From an uncultured Clostridia bacterium (lineage in GTDB: Bacteria > Bacillota > Clostridia > Christensenellales > UBA1242): DNA of 46,419 nt. Positions 15,229-23,244 of this stretch are shown piece by piece. The DNA is taken from NCBI GenBank assembly GCA_934754445.1, contig CAKVHZ010000008.1, forward strand, positions 1 to 46,419, given 5' to 3'. Under the pieces are notes generated by a model. That model was not told where the DNA came from and did no database searches. It worked only from the letters and a program-made list of their open reading frames with translations. Position 1 is the first letter of the stretch. Every line of letters starts with the position of its first letter. A program made the translations under genes and the position numbers.

Positions 15229-15250
15229 TATTTTTTAATAAAATTTATAA

Positions 15251-15279
15251 AAAAACTACTTATTTTTTAAGTAGTTTTT
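15251..15279 (-). terminator. Intrinsic terminator of ppdK
   Basis: An 11-bp stem AAAAACTACTT/AAGTAGTTTTT (15251-15261 and 15269-15279) with a 7-nt loop, about 20 nt after the ppdK stop codon and ending in T residues on the minus strand. Confidence 0.85.
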
Positions 15280-15298
15280 AATTTTTAACTTTTTAAAT

Positions 15299-17917
15299 CT
15301 ATTTATTTTTAATTGCAGATTGAGCGGCGGCTAGAATTGCAATAGGAATTCGATAAGGAGAGCATGAAACATAACTTAAACCTACTCTATGGCAGAAATC
15401 GATACTGCTTGGTTCTCCACCATGTTCACCACAAATACCTGTTTTTAAATTAGGTTTTACACTTCTTCCTTTTTCTACGCCCATTTTAATTAATTGTCCA
15501 ACACCTTCTTCGTCTATTCTAGCGAATGGGTCTTGTTCAAAAATCTTTTTATCATAATATTCATTTAAGAATTTTCCTGCATCATCACGACTAAAACCAT
15601 ATGTCATTTGAGTTAAATCGTTTGTTCCAAAACTAAAGAAATCAGCAGTTTCAGCAATTTTATCTGCGAGAAGTGCTGCACGAGGAAGTTCTATCATTGT
15701 GCCAACAATATATTCGATTTTATAATTTTGTTCTTCCATAACTTTTTTAGCGGTTTCATCAACTATATTTTTAACATAATCTAGTTCTTTTTTGTCGCCA
15801 ACAAGTGGAATCATAATTTCTGGTTTAACTTTTAGTCCACTTTTGCTTACAATGATACCTGCTTCAATTACGGCTCTTGTTTGCATTCTTGCAATTTCTG
15901 GATAAGTTATACTTAATCTACAACCACGATGACCCATCATAGGGTTAAATTCGTGTAAACTATCTTCAATAGTTCTTAATTCTTCTAAACTAATATTAAT
16001 GTCTTTTGCTAGTGCAATTTCATCTTTTTCGGTTTTAGGTAAAAATTCATGTAGTGGTGGGTCTAAGAAACGAATTGTAACAGAATTGCCATTCATCTCT
16101 TTAAACAGTCCTACAAAATCTTCTCTTTGCATTGGTAATAGTTTGTTTAGTGCTTTTTCTCTTTCTTCTAAAGTTTTAGCAACTATCATTTCTCTCATAG
16201 GTAAAATTCTATCGTTATCAAAGAACATGTGTTCAGTTCTAACAAGTCCTATACCTTCAGCACCAAAATTAAATGCTGTTCTTGCATCGGTAGGAGTATC
16301 AGCATTTGCGCGAACACCTAGTTTTTTAAACTTTTTAGCCCAGCCCATAACTGTTTTAAAATCTTCACTTAATGTAGGTGCTACTGTTTTTAACTCTCCA
16401 GCATAAATATTACCTGTTGAACCATCAATAGAAATTACATCGCCTTCATGATAAATTTTACCTTTAATTTCTACAGCGGTATTTTCTTCGTTTATTGTTA
16501 TATTAGATACACCTGCAACGCAAGGAGTTCCAATTCCACGAGCAACTACGGCAGCATGCGAAGTCATACCACCACGACAAGTAACAATACCTTCACTAAC
16601 ATGCATACCTTCAATATCTTCAGCAGAAGTTTCTAAACGAACAAGAATAACTTTGTTACCTTTTTCTTTTAATTCAACTGCTCTTTCACTAGTGAATACA
16701 ATTTTACCATAACCAGCACCTGGGCTTGCTGGAAGACCATTTGCAATTGGCTCAATTTTCTTTATTTCTTTACTATCAAAAGTTTTGTGAAGTAAGGTAT
16801 CAAGTGTTCTCACTTCGATTTTCATTAAGGCTTCTTCTTCGGTGTTTAAGCCCTCTTTAACTAAATCCACGGCAATTTTAACAGCAGCAGCAGCGGTTCT
16901 TTTACCATTACGAGTTTGTAACATATATAATTTACCATTTTCAATGGTAAATTCCATATCTTGCATATCTTTATAGTGATTTTCTAGTGTTTTTACAATG
17001 TTTACATATTGATTATAAACTTCTGGCATTTGCTCTTCTAAATCACTAATTTTGTTTGGAGTTCTAATACCTGCAACAATATCTTCTCCTTGAGCATTCA
17101 TTAAATACTCACCATAAAGTTTATTTTCACCAGTTGATGGATTTCTACTAAAAGCAACACCTGTTCCACTAGTTAAACCTAAGTTACCAAAAACCATTCG
17201 TTGAACATTTACTGCTGTTCCCCAAGTTGAAGGTATATCATTCATTCTTCTATAAATAATAGCACGAGGATTATTCCAAGTTCTAAAAACTGCTTTTACT
17301 GCTTCTAGTAATTGAGTTTTTGTATCTTGTGGGAATTCTTCGCCTTTATTTTTAACATACAATTTTTTAAATTCGTTTAGAATATATTTTAAATCTTCAG
17401 TTTTTAAATCTAAATCTTTAGTATATCCTTTTTTCTCTTTTAATTTATCAATTACTTCTTCAAATTCTCTTAAATTCATGCCCATAGCAACATTGCTAAA
17501 CATTTGCACAAATCTACGATAACTATCGTAAGCAAATCTTTCGTTATTAGATTGTTTTGCTAAAATTTCTACGGTTTTATCATTTAAACCTAAGTTTAAA
17601 ATTGTATCCATCATGCCCGGCATAGAAACTCTTGCACCACTACGAACTGACACAAATAACGGATTTTCTCCACCTAATTTCCTTCCCGTTGTTTTTTCAA
17701 GTTCTAATAAAGCATTATCTATTTGACTAAGAATATCTTTGTTTAAATCTTCTCCGTCTTCATAATAAGCATTACATGCTTCAGTTGATATTGTAAAGCC
17801 TTCTGGAACAGGTAGTCCAATATTTGTCATTTCTGCCAAATTTGCACCTTTCCCGCCTAATAATTCTCTTTGATTAGCATTTCCTTCTTTAAATAAGTAA
17901 ACATATTTTTTTGCCAT
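15299..17917 (-). CDS. ppdK: Pyruvate, phosphate dikinase
   Basis: 872-aa enzyme interconverting pyruvate + ATP + Pi and PEP + AMP + PPi. The N-terminal ATP-grasp domain begins with LLGGKGANLAEMTNIGLPVPEGF; the swivelling domain carries the phosphorylated His in CRGGMTSHAAVVARGIGTPC; the C-terminal PEP/pyruvate barrel contains GICGEHGGEPSSIDFCHRVG with the catalytic Cys. Full length for the bacterial enzyme. In glycolytic anaerobes it saves ATP by using pyrophosphate. Single-gene unit between recO and the DUF2188-like gene. Confidence 0.98.
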   Translation of the reverse strand: MAKKYVYLFKEGNANQRELLGGKGANLAEMTNIGLPVPEGFTISTEACNAYYEDGEDLNKDILSQIDNALLELEKTTGRKLGGENPLFVSVRSGARVSMPGMMDTILNLGLNDKTVEILAKQSNNERFAYDSYRRFVQMFSNVAMGMNLREFEEVIDKLKEKKGYTKDLDLKTEDLKYILNEFKKLYVKNKGEEFPQDTKTQLLEAVKAVFRTWNNPRAIIYRRMNDIPSTWGTAVNVQRMVFGNLGLTSGTGVAFSRNPSTGENKLYGEYLMNAQGEDIVAGIRTPNKISDLEEQMPEVYNQYVNIVKTLENHYKDMQDMEFTIENGKLYMLQTRNGKRTAAAAVKIAVDLVKEGLNTEEEALMKIEVRTLDTLLHKTFDSKEIKKIEPIANGLPASPGAGYGKIVFTSERAVELKEKGNKVILVRLETSAEDIEGMHVSEGIVTCRGGMTSHAAVVARGIGTPCVAGVSNITINEENTAVEIKGKIYHEGDVISIDGSTGNIYAGELKTVAPTLSEDFKTVMGWAKKFKKLGVRANADTPTDARTAFNFGAEGIGLVRTEHMFFDNDRILPMREMIVAKTLEEREKALNKLLPMQREDFVGLFKEMNGNSVTIRFLDPPLHEFLPKTEKDEIALAKDINISLEELRTIEDSLHEFNPMMGHRGCRLSITYPEIARMQTRAVIEAGIIVSKSGLKVKPEIMIPLVGDKKELDYVKNIVDETAKKVMEEQNYKIEYIVGTMIELPRAALLADKIAETADFFSFGTNDLTQMTYGFSRDDAGKFLNEYYDKKIFEQDPFARIDEEGVGQLIKMGVEKGRSVKPNLKTGICGEHGGEPSSIDFCHRVGLSYVSCSPYRIPIAILAAAQSAIKNK

Positions 17918-17935
17918 AAATTTCCTCCATTAATA

Positions 17936-17964
17936 AGTATATTTATTTTTATAAAAAATAGCAA
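17936..17964 (-). promoter_or_regulatory. Sigma-A promoter of ppdK
   Basis: Minus strand: TTGCTA (17964-17959), 17-bp spacer, TATACT (17941-17936). The -35 box lies in the 3' arm of the recO terminator, so termination and initiation overlap as at the S10 promoter. The ppdK ATG with GGAGG follows about 19 nt later. Confidence 0.6.
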
Positions 17965-17991
17965 ACAAATAATAAAACTTGTTCGCTATTT
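17953..17991 (-). terminator. Intrinsic terminator of yqzL-recO
   Basis: A 13-bp stem (17991-17979 with 17968-17956; one G-U pair), core AAATAGC/GCTATTT, 10-nt loop, and a T-run on the minus strand. The recO stop codon forms the start of the stem. Confidence 0.8.
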
Positions 17992-18721
17992 ATATATAAT
18001 TTTGTGAATTTAACTTTATATTAAATCTTGCTTCAATATCAAGGAGTATTAATTTAATAGCATTTTTTAAAGTTTTTTCTTGATAATCAATATTATTTAA
18101 GTCTGTAATTTCTTTTGAGTTTATTTTCTTTAAAAGTTCAAATACATCTTTTTCTACCAAAATAGAATAATCACTTTTACAGTTACCACACTCTAAACTA
18201 CCATTTTCTAAATTTAAATATATCTTATTTGCAAAAGGAAGCGAGCATACACCGCAACCATTAAAATTTAATTTAAAACCATTAACTTTAATCGTTCCCA
18301 ACATATATTTTAACAATACAACTTTATCTTCAACAATCTCTTCAAACGCAAGTAAATTTAAAACTTTTAAAGTGTTAATAAATAACAACTGATTAGGCTC
18401 TAATGCTTTATTTGTTTTTAAAACAATTTCTAACACATTATTTGCCACAATATATCTGTCGTAATCTTTTGTTATATCAAAAAAGTTTTCTATTAAAAAG
18501 GCATTTTTAACAAAAAATATTTCATCTCTTTTTATTAATTCAAACTCAGCAAAAGAAAAAGGGTTATAAGCAAATTTTAACTTATAACTACTTCCTTTAC
18601 AATTTTTTAATATTACACTAATTAAACCAAGTTCTAAACTATATAAAGTAACTACCTTGTCCTTATCTTTATAGTCATTACTTTTTATTACAATCGCTTT
18701 AATTTTAACTTCTTCTGTCAT
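17990..18721 (-). CDS. recO: DNA repair protein RecO
   Basis: 243-aa mediator that helps load RecA on SSB-coated single-stranded DNA. The N-terminal OB fold is seen in KIKAIVIKSNDYKDKDKVVTLYS and the zinc-finger-like CGVCSLPFANKIYLNLENG...CGNC holds four Cys. Length is typical. Its ATG shares a base with the yqzL stop codon (TAATG). The order era-yqzL-recO is the Firmicutes arrangement, although here era ends with its own terminator before yqzL. Confidence 0.93.
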   Translation of the reverse strand: MTEEVKIKAIVIKSNDYKDKDKVVTLYSLELGLISVILKNCKGSSYKLKFAYNPFSFAEFELIKRDEIFFVKNAFLIENFFDITKDYDRYIVANNVLEIVLKTNKALEPNQLLFINTLKVLNLLAFEEIVEDKVVLLKYMLGTIKVNGFKLNFNGCGVCSLPFANKIYLNLENGSLECGNCKSDYSILVEKDVFELLKKINSKEITDLNNIDYQEKTLKNAIKLILLDIEARFNIKLNSQNYI

Positions 18722-18849
18722 TATCTTTCTAAAACTTCTTCTTCGTTCTTTTCTTTTTCAACATCGTTTGCTAGCAAATAATACCCTATTTCTCCTGTTT
18801 GAAAGAATAATTCCCTACACATTTTTGCAAAGTCGCTTGTATATTTCAT
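18721..18849 (-). CDS. yqzL: YqzL-like small protein
   Basis: A 42-aa gene directly upstream of recO. The peptide begins MKYTSDFAKMCRELFFQTGE and continues IGYYLLANDVEKEK before an acidic tail. YqzL proteins of Bacilli and Clostridia have the same plan (aromatic residue, F-x-Q-T-G-x-I/V, x-Y-L-L, then acidic) and the same position before recO. GGAGG lies 6 nt before the ATG; the stop overlaps the recO start. Function is unknown in the family. Confidence 0.82.
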   Translation of the reverse strand: MKYTSDFAKMCRELFFQTGEIGYYLLANDVEKEKNEEEVLER

Positions 18850-18912
18850 ATATTCCCTCCTTTATAGTAGTATATGCTAGAAATTTTTAATTATTTACTA
18901 CCAGTTATAAAA

Positions 18913-18941
18913 AGTATAATAAACTTTTATTTTTTTGACAA
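18913..18941 (-). promoter_or_regulatory. Sigma-A promoter of yqzL-recO
   Basis: Minus strand: TTGTCA (18941-18936), 17-bp spacer, TATACT (18918-18913), about 64 nt before the yqzL ATG. Confidence 0.75.
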
Positions 18942-18996
18942 CAAAATTTAATAGATTTTTTTAAATTTTCAAAAATATTTAAAAAGTTATAATATT

Positions 18997-19039
18997 AAAA
19001 AAAATATACAAAAACTATTAGAATATTTTGTATATTTTT
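18997..19039 (-). terminator. Intrinsic terminator of the yqfC-yqfD-ybeY-era unit
   Basis: A 14-bp stem with core TATACAAAA/TTTTGTATA (19000-19013 and 19026-19039), a 12-nt loop and an eight-T run on the minus strand, just after the era stop codon. Confidence 0.75.
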
Positions 19040-19045
19040 AAATTT

Positions 19046-19936
19046 TTATATGTCTTTTTTATTATAACCTAAATTATTAACTAATATTTCGTTATCACGC
19101 CAGTTTTCTTTAACCTTTACCCAAAGTTCTAAAAACACCTTACTTGATGAAATATGCTCTAATTCTTCCCTTGCACTACTACCAATTTTTTTAAGCATAT
19201 CTCCGTTTTTACCAATAATAATCATTTTATGTTTAGGTTTTTCACAAAAAATAGTTGCAGAAATTTTAATTAAATTTTCACCTTCACTAAATTTTTCTAT
19301 AACAACGGCTAAACCATGTGGCACTTCTTCTTGCAAATATAAAAGGGCTTTTTCTCTTATAATTTCACTTGCTAAAAATTTTAAACTAACATCGGTTACT
19401 TCATCTTCGCTATAATATTTAACGCCTTCATTCAAATATTTTAAAACAGTATTTAATAATACATCTAAATTTTTCTTTCTATAACTAGAAATAGGAATAA
19501 TATCTTTAACATTTTTTAAATTATTTAATTCGTTTAGTTTAGGATATAATTTTTCAAAACTTGTTTTATCTATTTTAGATACTACAACTATAACTGGAAC
19601 TTTTGAGTTGGAATATTTTTCAATTAATTCTAAATCATCTTTATCAAAAGGTTTTAAAGCGTCTAACATATAAATAATTGCATCAGTGCCTTCTACGCTT
19701 GCATTGATAGACTCTTGCATATATTTATCTAATTTATTTTTGCTTTTATGTATGCCCGGAGTATCGGTAAATATTATTTGATAATCATCAGTTGTTACAA
19801 TTCCATGAATTTTATTTCTTGTAGTTTGAGGTTTAGGACTTGTAATAGAAATTTTTTGATTTACTAAACTATTAAGTAATGTGCTTTTACCTACATTCGC
19901 TTTACCTATTATTGAAACAAAACCTGATTTAAACAT
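19046..19936 (-). CDS. era: GTPase Era
   Basis: 296-aa GTPase acting in 16S rRNA maturation and 30S assembly. G1 is GKANVGKST, G3 is DTPG in IIFTDTPGIHKSKNKLDKYM, and the C-terminal KH domain holds IIGKNGDMLKKIGSSARE. G4 reads SKID instead of the usual NKxD, so the Asn that reads the guanine base is a Ser here. The gene starts 1 nt after ybeY ends. Confidence 0.95.
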   Translation of the reverse strand: MFKSGFVSIIGKANVGKSTLLNSLVNQKISITSPKPQTTRNKIHGIVTTDDYQIIFTDTPGIHKSKNKLDKYMQESINASVEGTDAIIYMLDALKPFDKDDLELIEKYSNSKVPVIVVVSKIDKTSFEKLYPKLNELNNLKNVKDIIPISSYRKKNLDVLLNTVLKYLNEGVKYYSEDEVTDVSLKFLASEIIREKALLYLQEEVPHGLAVVIEKFSEGENLIKISATIFCEKPKHKMIIIGKNGDMLKKIGSSAREELEHISSSKVFLELWVKVKENWRDNEILVNNLGYNKKDI

Positions 19937-19937
19937 A

Positions 19938-20423
19938 TTAACCTCTCACAATTTTAAGTTTTGATAAAATTTTTTCTTCTTGAGCACGCATAATACTTTT
20001 ATCTAAATCGTTCATATGGTCATATTCTAATAAATGTAAAATTCCATGCACAAACAAATAGCAAACTTCTCTTTCAGTGCTATGTCCATACTCTTGTGCT
20101 TGACTTTCTACTCTATCTAGGTTGATTACAATATCGCCTAAATATAACTTATGATTTTCGGGGTTAACATCTAGTTTATAATCTTTGCGTTTTAATTTTT
20201 TATTAAAAATGTTTGAAAGTGCTGGAAAACTTAAAACATCGGTCGCTTCATCAACATTTCTTGTTCTATTATTTAACTCTTGCATATCACTAGAATAAAC
20301 AAATTCTAAAGTCGTTTCTAAAATATGCGGATTTTGACAAGTTTGTCTTAAAGCCGTTTTATAAACTTTTTTTAATTTTTTTTCTAAATCTTTACTAATT
20401 TTTTCTCCAATAATATTTAACAT
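19938..20423 (-). CDS. ybeY: Endoribonuclease YbeY (rRNA maturation factor)
   Basis: 161 aa from the Met of MLNIIGEKISKDLEKKL, chosen because AGGAG lies 4-5 nt upstream; a longer reading would overlap yqfD. The metal-binding motif is HGILHLLEYDHMNDLD, with the three His of HGxLHLxxYDH. It acts in 16S 3' end maturation together with Era, and the two genes are adjacent as usual. Confidence 0.93.
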   Translation of the reverse strand: MLNIIGEKISKDLEKKLKKVYKTALRQTCQNPHILETTLEFVYSSDMQELNNRTRNVDEATDVLSFPALSNIFNKKLKRKDYKLDVNPENHKLYLGDIVINLDRVESQAQEYGHSTEREVCYLFVHGILHLLEYDHMNDLDKSIMRAQEEKILSKLKIVRG

Positions 20424-20430
20424 AATACTC

Positions 20431-21549
20431 CTAATTATATTCCCAAAGCATTTCAACATAACTTGTTACAATTTTGCCATTTGTTGTATCCTGAATTTCG
20501 GTAGTTATATTTTGAATACTACTTTCATCTTTTATATTCTTTTTCGCTTCACGAATAGTTTTATCTATTATATCATTTTTTTGCAAAGAAAAATCATTTT
20601 TTACTAAATTTTCTTTAATTTCATAAAATTTTTCGCTATAAATTTTAATTGGAACTAAAAAATTATTAAAAAGGTATTGAGTTTTTGTTTCTTTTTCATA
20701 TTTAACAAAGTTTATTTTCTTAACTTTCATAGGTAACATTTTATTAAAAATGTTGTAATAAGTATTAGTTATAACTTTTCCAGTTCGCTCTAAAACTAAT
20801 TCTTCATCTAAAAATGTATAACTACTACTATACCACACTTTCATTTTTATATAAGCAAGTGCCTTACATTTAACTTTATTTTCTCCTTTATAGTCATAGC
20901 CATTAACTAAAATATCGCCTACTTTTACGCTATCTCCCACTTTAAATTTGGTATGGCCTTGTATAATGTTAAGTTCAACAATTTGACCATTTACATCGCT
21001 TATGATATCACTACTTGTTAATATTTCATCTACGTTTAGTTTTTCTTTAATATTTATTATTAAATTTGTGCCTTTTTTTATTACACTCACTAAACTTATA
21101 TCGTTAAAATTATTTTCTAATTCAGATTCTAATTTCTCAACATTAATATCGTTAAAAAATGTATATTGTTTAATATTTTTTTGACCTAAAAAGTTTATTA
21201 TTTGAGCATTACTAATTCTTGAATTGCCAGTTATATAAATTGTTGACAAAAAATTATTATTTAAAAATACAATAACAAAAAAGAAAAACAAACCAATTAA
21301 AAGACCTATGTGAACTAAACCAAAATTAAAAATGCTATTTATACCATATCTTTCAATAACGCTTACACGATACTCTTTTAAATATGTCTTACTCTTTTTA
21401 TAATCTTTTTGATTAATTGTTATAACTAAATTTTTAGGACTATTAAAATTCAAATCATAAATATCAATTTTGTTTTTGTATAAATTTTTAATTAATCTTT
21501 TTAAATTTACACCTTCTATATTTAATTTTACATGATTATATTTACGCAT
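20431..21549 (-). CDS. yqfD: Sporulation protein YqfD
   Basis: 372-aa protein of the YqfD/SpoIV family. A short N-terminal domain (residues 1-85) is followed by one membrane helix (about 88-112, FNFGLVHIGLLIGLFFFFVI) and a long C-terminal region with POTRA-like segments (TIYITGNSRISNAQIINFLG). In Bacillus the gene is expressed in the mother cell. It overlaps yqfC by 8 nt. In most Firmicutes phoH follows; here ybeY follows directly. Confidence 0.87.
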   Translation of the reverse strand: MRKYNHVKLNIEGVNLKRLIKNLYKNKIDIYDLNFNSPKNLVITINQKDYKKSKTYLKEYRVSVIERYGINSIFNFGLVHIGLLIGLFFFFVIVFLNNNFLSTIYITGNSRISNAQIINFLGQKNIKQYTFFNDINVEKLESELENNFNDISLVSVIKKGTNLIINIKEKLNVDEILTSSDIISDVNGQIVELNIIQGHTKFKVGDSVKVGDILVNGYDYKGENKVKCKALAYIKMKVWYSSSYTFLDEELVLERTGKVITNTYYNIFNKMLPMKVKKINFVKYEKETKTQYLFNNFLVPIKIYSEKFYEIKENLVKNDFSLQKNDIIDKTIREAKKNIKDESSIQNITTEIQDTTNGKIVTSYVEMLWEYN

Positions 21550-21817
21550 TTACTACCTCTATTTTATTAATCTTTCCACATACGCAAATATATTTTTTAC
21601 TAATTTCATTTATTTTTAAATTTTCACCTATTATAGATGCTTCTCCGCTATTCAATTTTATGATAATTTCATCACTAGAAAAAGAAATTATATCTTTAAA
21701 ATTTTGAAGATAAAATATTTCATTATTAAAATTTACATATTTAAAAGCATTATTTTTAGTGGCAGTTTTTGTCTTTGCATTAACATCATTTAAAAAATCG
21801 GAAATAAAAGAAAACAT
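21542..21817 (-). CDS. yqfC: Sporulation protein YqfC (YabP/YqfC family)
   Basis: 91 aa. The family pattern is visible as IFYLQNFKDIISFSSDEIIIKL, then SGEASIIGENLKINEISKKY and a closing ICVCGKINKIEVV. No Shine-Dalgarno is visible; an A/T-rich TATATA lies just before the ATG, so it may be leaderless. First gene of the yqfC-yqfD-ybeY-era unit. Confidence 0.82.
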   Translation of the reverse strand: MFSFISDFLNDVNAKTKTATKNNAFKYVNFNNEIFYLQNFKDIISFSSDEIIIKLNSGEASIIGENLKINEISKKYICVCGKINKIEVVNA

Positions 21818-21852
21818 AACTATATATATGTTTTTTTATTTAAAAAAATAAC

Positions 21853-21876
21853 AAAAAAGTGCTACTGCACTCTTTT
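21853..21876 (-). terminator. Terminator of the miaB-to-guanylate kinase operon
   Basis: A 10-bp stem AAAAGAGTGC/GCACTTTTTT (one G-U pair) with a 4-nt loop on the minus strand. The 5' arm encodes the last residues of the upstream gene and the stop codon begins the loop. Confidence 0.75.
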
Positions 21877-22659
21877 ATAATTATTATCAAATAAAGTTTT
21901 TTTATTAGTTTTTAAAACAACTCTTTTTGCTAAGTTTTTATTAACTTCAATAGATGCTAAATATTTTTCTATATTTTTTGTTAAATAAAAATCTTTTCCG
22001 TTAAAGTATAATTTAATAGGTTTAAAAACTTTGTTATTAATTAGTTGATTTTTGTATTTTTCAATTTTTTTATAGTTTATTTTTTCTTTTGTAAATTTAA
22101 TGTATTCTTCGCTACTACAATTATTTTGTAAAATTGTATTTATAACACTTAATGTTTTTTCTTTATTATTGTTATGTATGATAAAGTTATATTTAATCAT
22201 GTTTTTCTTTTCAAAATAAAATCTTTTAAGTCTTAATTTTATTTGGTCTTGACTATCCCCACGATTTTTTAATCTTTTCTTTAATTCTAATTTATTAACA
22301 TATAAAAAGATAGTTTCAACATTATAATCTCTTAATTGTTCTTTAAGATTAAAAGTGCCAATTACACCCATATCTTTAATTAAGTCAACATTGTTGTCTA
22401 ATTCTTTTATGCAAATTTGTTTATCTACCCCATAAAAGTTGTTATGTATCAATTCATGCTCAAAAAAATCGCCATTTTTAATTTTTTCTTGAAATTCATC
22501 TTTAGAAATAAAGTGATAGGGGTTGCCTTCGCTTTCGCCTGGTCTTTTTGCTCTAGAAGTAAAAGAATGCAAATATTTTAAGTTATTATTTTGTTTTAAA
22601 AGTTCTTTTATTATTGTGTTTTTACCGCAACATGAACTACCTGATAGTGCTATAATCAT
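21862..22659 (-). CDS. Guanylate kinase-like protein with a ParB-like C-terminal extension
   Basis: 265 aa; guanylate kinases are usually near 205. Residues 1-185 follow the guanylate kinase plan: P-loop GSSCCGKNT (7-15), HSFTSRAKRPGESEGNPYHFI (31-51, broken), FFEHELIHNNFYGVDK and KKRLKNRGDSQDQIKLRLKRF. The P-loop is unusual in having two Cys. Residues 193-250 (NYKKIEKYKNQLINNKVF, KPIKLYFNGKDFYLT, KYLASIEVN) have the outline of a ParB/sulfiredoxin-like domain, but the DGxHR active site reads KNIEKY, so this half would be inactive. The extension call is inference. Whether this is the only guanylate kinase cannot be judged. It overlaps plsC by 4 nt (ATGA). Confidence 0.7.
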   Translation of the reverse strand: MIIALSGSSCCGKNTIIKELLKQNNNLKYLHSFTSRAKRPGESEGNPYHFISKDEFQEKIKNGDFFEHELIHNNFYGVDKQICIKELDNNVDLIKDMGVIGTFNLKEQLRDYNVETIFLYVNKLELKKRLKNRGDSQDQIKLRLKRFYFEKKNMIKYNFIIHNNNKEKTLSVINTILQNNCSSEEYIKFTKEKINYKKIEKYKNQLINNKVFKPIKLYFNGKDFYLTKNIEKYLASIEVNKNLAKRVVLKTNKKTLFDNNYKRVQ

Positions 22660-23237
22660 TTTTTATTTACCTCATAATGTTTTAATTTATTCATTTCTTC
22701 AGTTAACTTTTCAGTAACTATATGATAATTTTCTTTTTTGTTTTCTAAATCAAAATAAATAGGTTCTCCTATAACTAATTTATTTCTTCTAAAAATTCTA
22801 TTCTTTTTTAAATATACCATAGGAATAATTGGTGCTTTGCTTTTTAATGCAAACATTGCAACACCATTTTTTAATCCTTCCACTTCTTCGTGATTCGTTC
22901 TTGTTCCTTCTGGGAAAATTAAAAGATTATAGTTTTTATCTAAAACATTTAAACATCTTTTAATACTACTAATTTCTGGTTTTGCTCTATCTACAGGAAT
23001 TGTTCGCATACGCTTATAAAACCATGCTTTTAGTTTTGTTGAATACAACTCTTTTTTACAAAGCGAATATACTTTTGTTTTGCCAGCATAATAAATTGGA
23101 ATAAAATCGAAATTAGACTGATGATTACAACACAAAATTGCTTTAGATTTTAATAAATTTTTTTTGCCTATAATTTTTACTGGACAAAGCAATTTTAACG
23201 GTAGCCATGCTAAAAAATATAAAATTCTATATAACAT
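22656..23237 (-). CDS. plsC: 1-acyl-sn-glycerol-3-phosphate acyltransferase
   Basis: 193-aa acyltransferase making phosphatidic acid. The catalytic NHQSNFDFIP (an HX4D motif) and the glycerol-phosphate-binding FPEGTR are intact, and an N-terminal hydrophobic segment (MLYRILYFLAWLPLKLL) suggests membrane attachment. cmk-plsC adjacency is a common Firmicutes pair. It is 8 nt downstream of cmk. Confidence 0.93.
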   Translation of the reverse strand: MLYRILYFLAWLPLKLLCPVKIIGKKNLLKSKAILCCNHQSNFDFIPIYYAGKTKVYSLCKKELYSTKLKAWFYKRMRTIPVDRAKPEISSIKRCLNVLDKNYNLLIFPEGTRTNHEEVEGLKNGVAMFALKSKAPIIPMVYLKKNRIFRRNKLVIGEPIYFDLENKKENYHIVTEKLTEEMNKLKHYEVNKK

Positions 23238-23244
23238 AATTCTC

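Noticed and set aside
16448..16636. Plus-strand open frame inside ppdK and similar frames inside L22, L4, S10, rnc, ackA, mutS and ftsK
   Set aside because: They lie opposite well-recognised genes, have no ribosome binding sites and no family resemblance.
18850..19045. Small RNA gene in the era-yqzL gap
   Set aside because: The gap is explained by the era terminator and the yqzL promoter; the remaining A/T-rich sequence shows no convincing structure.
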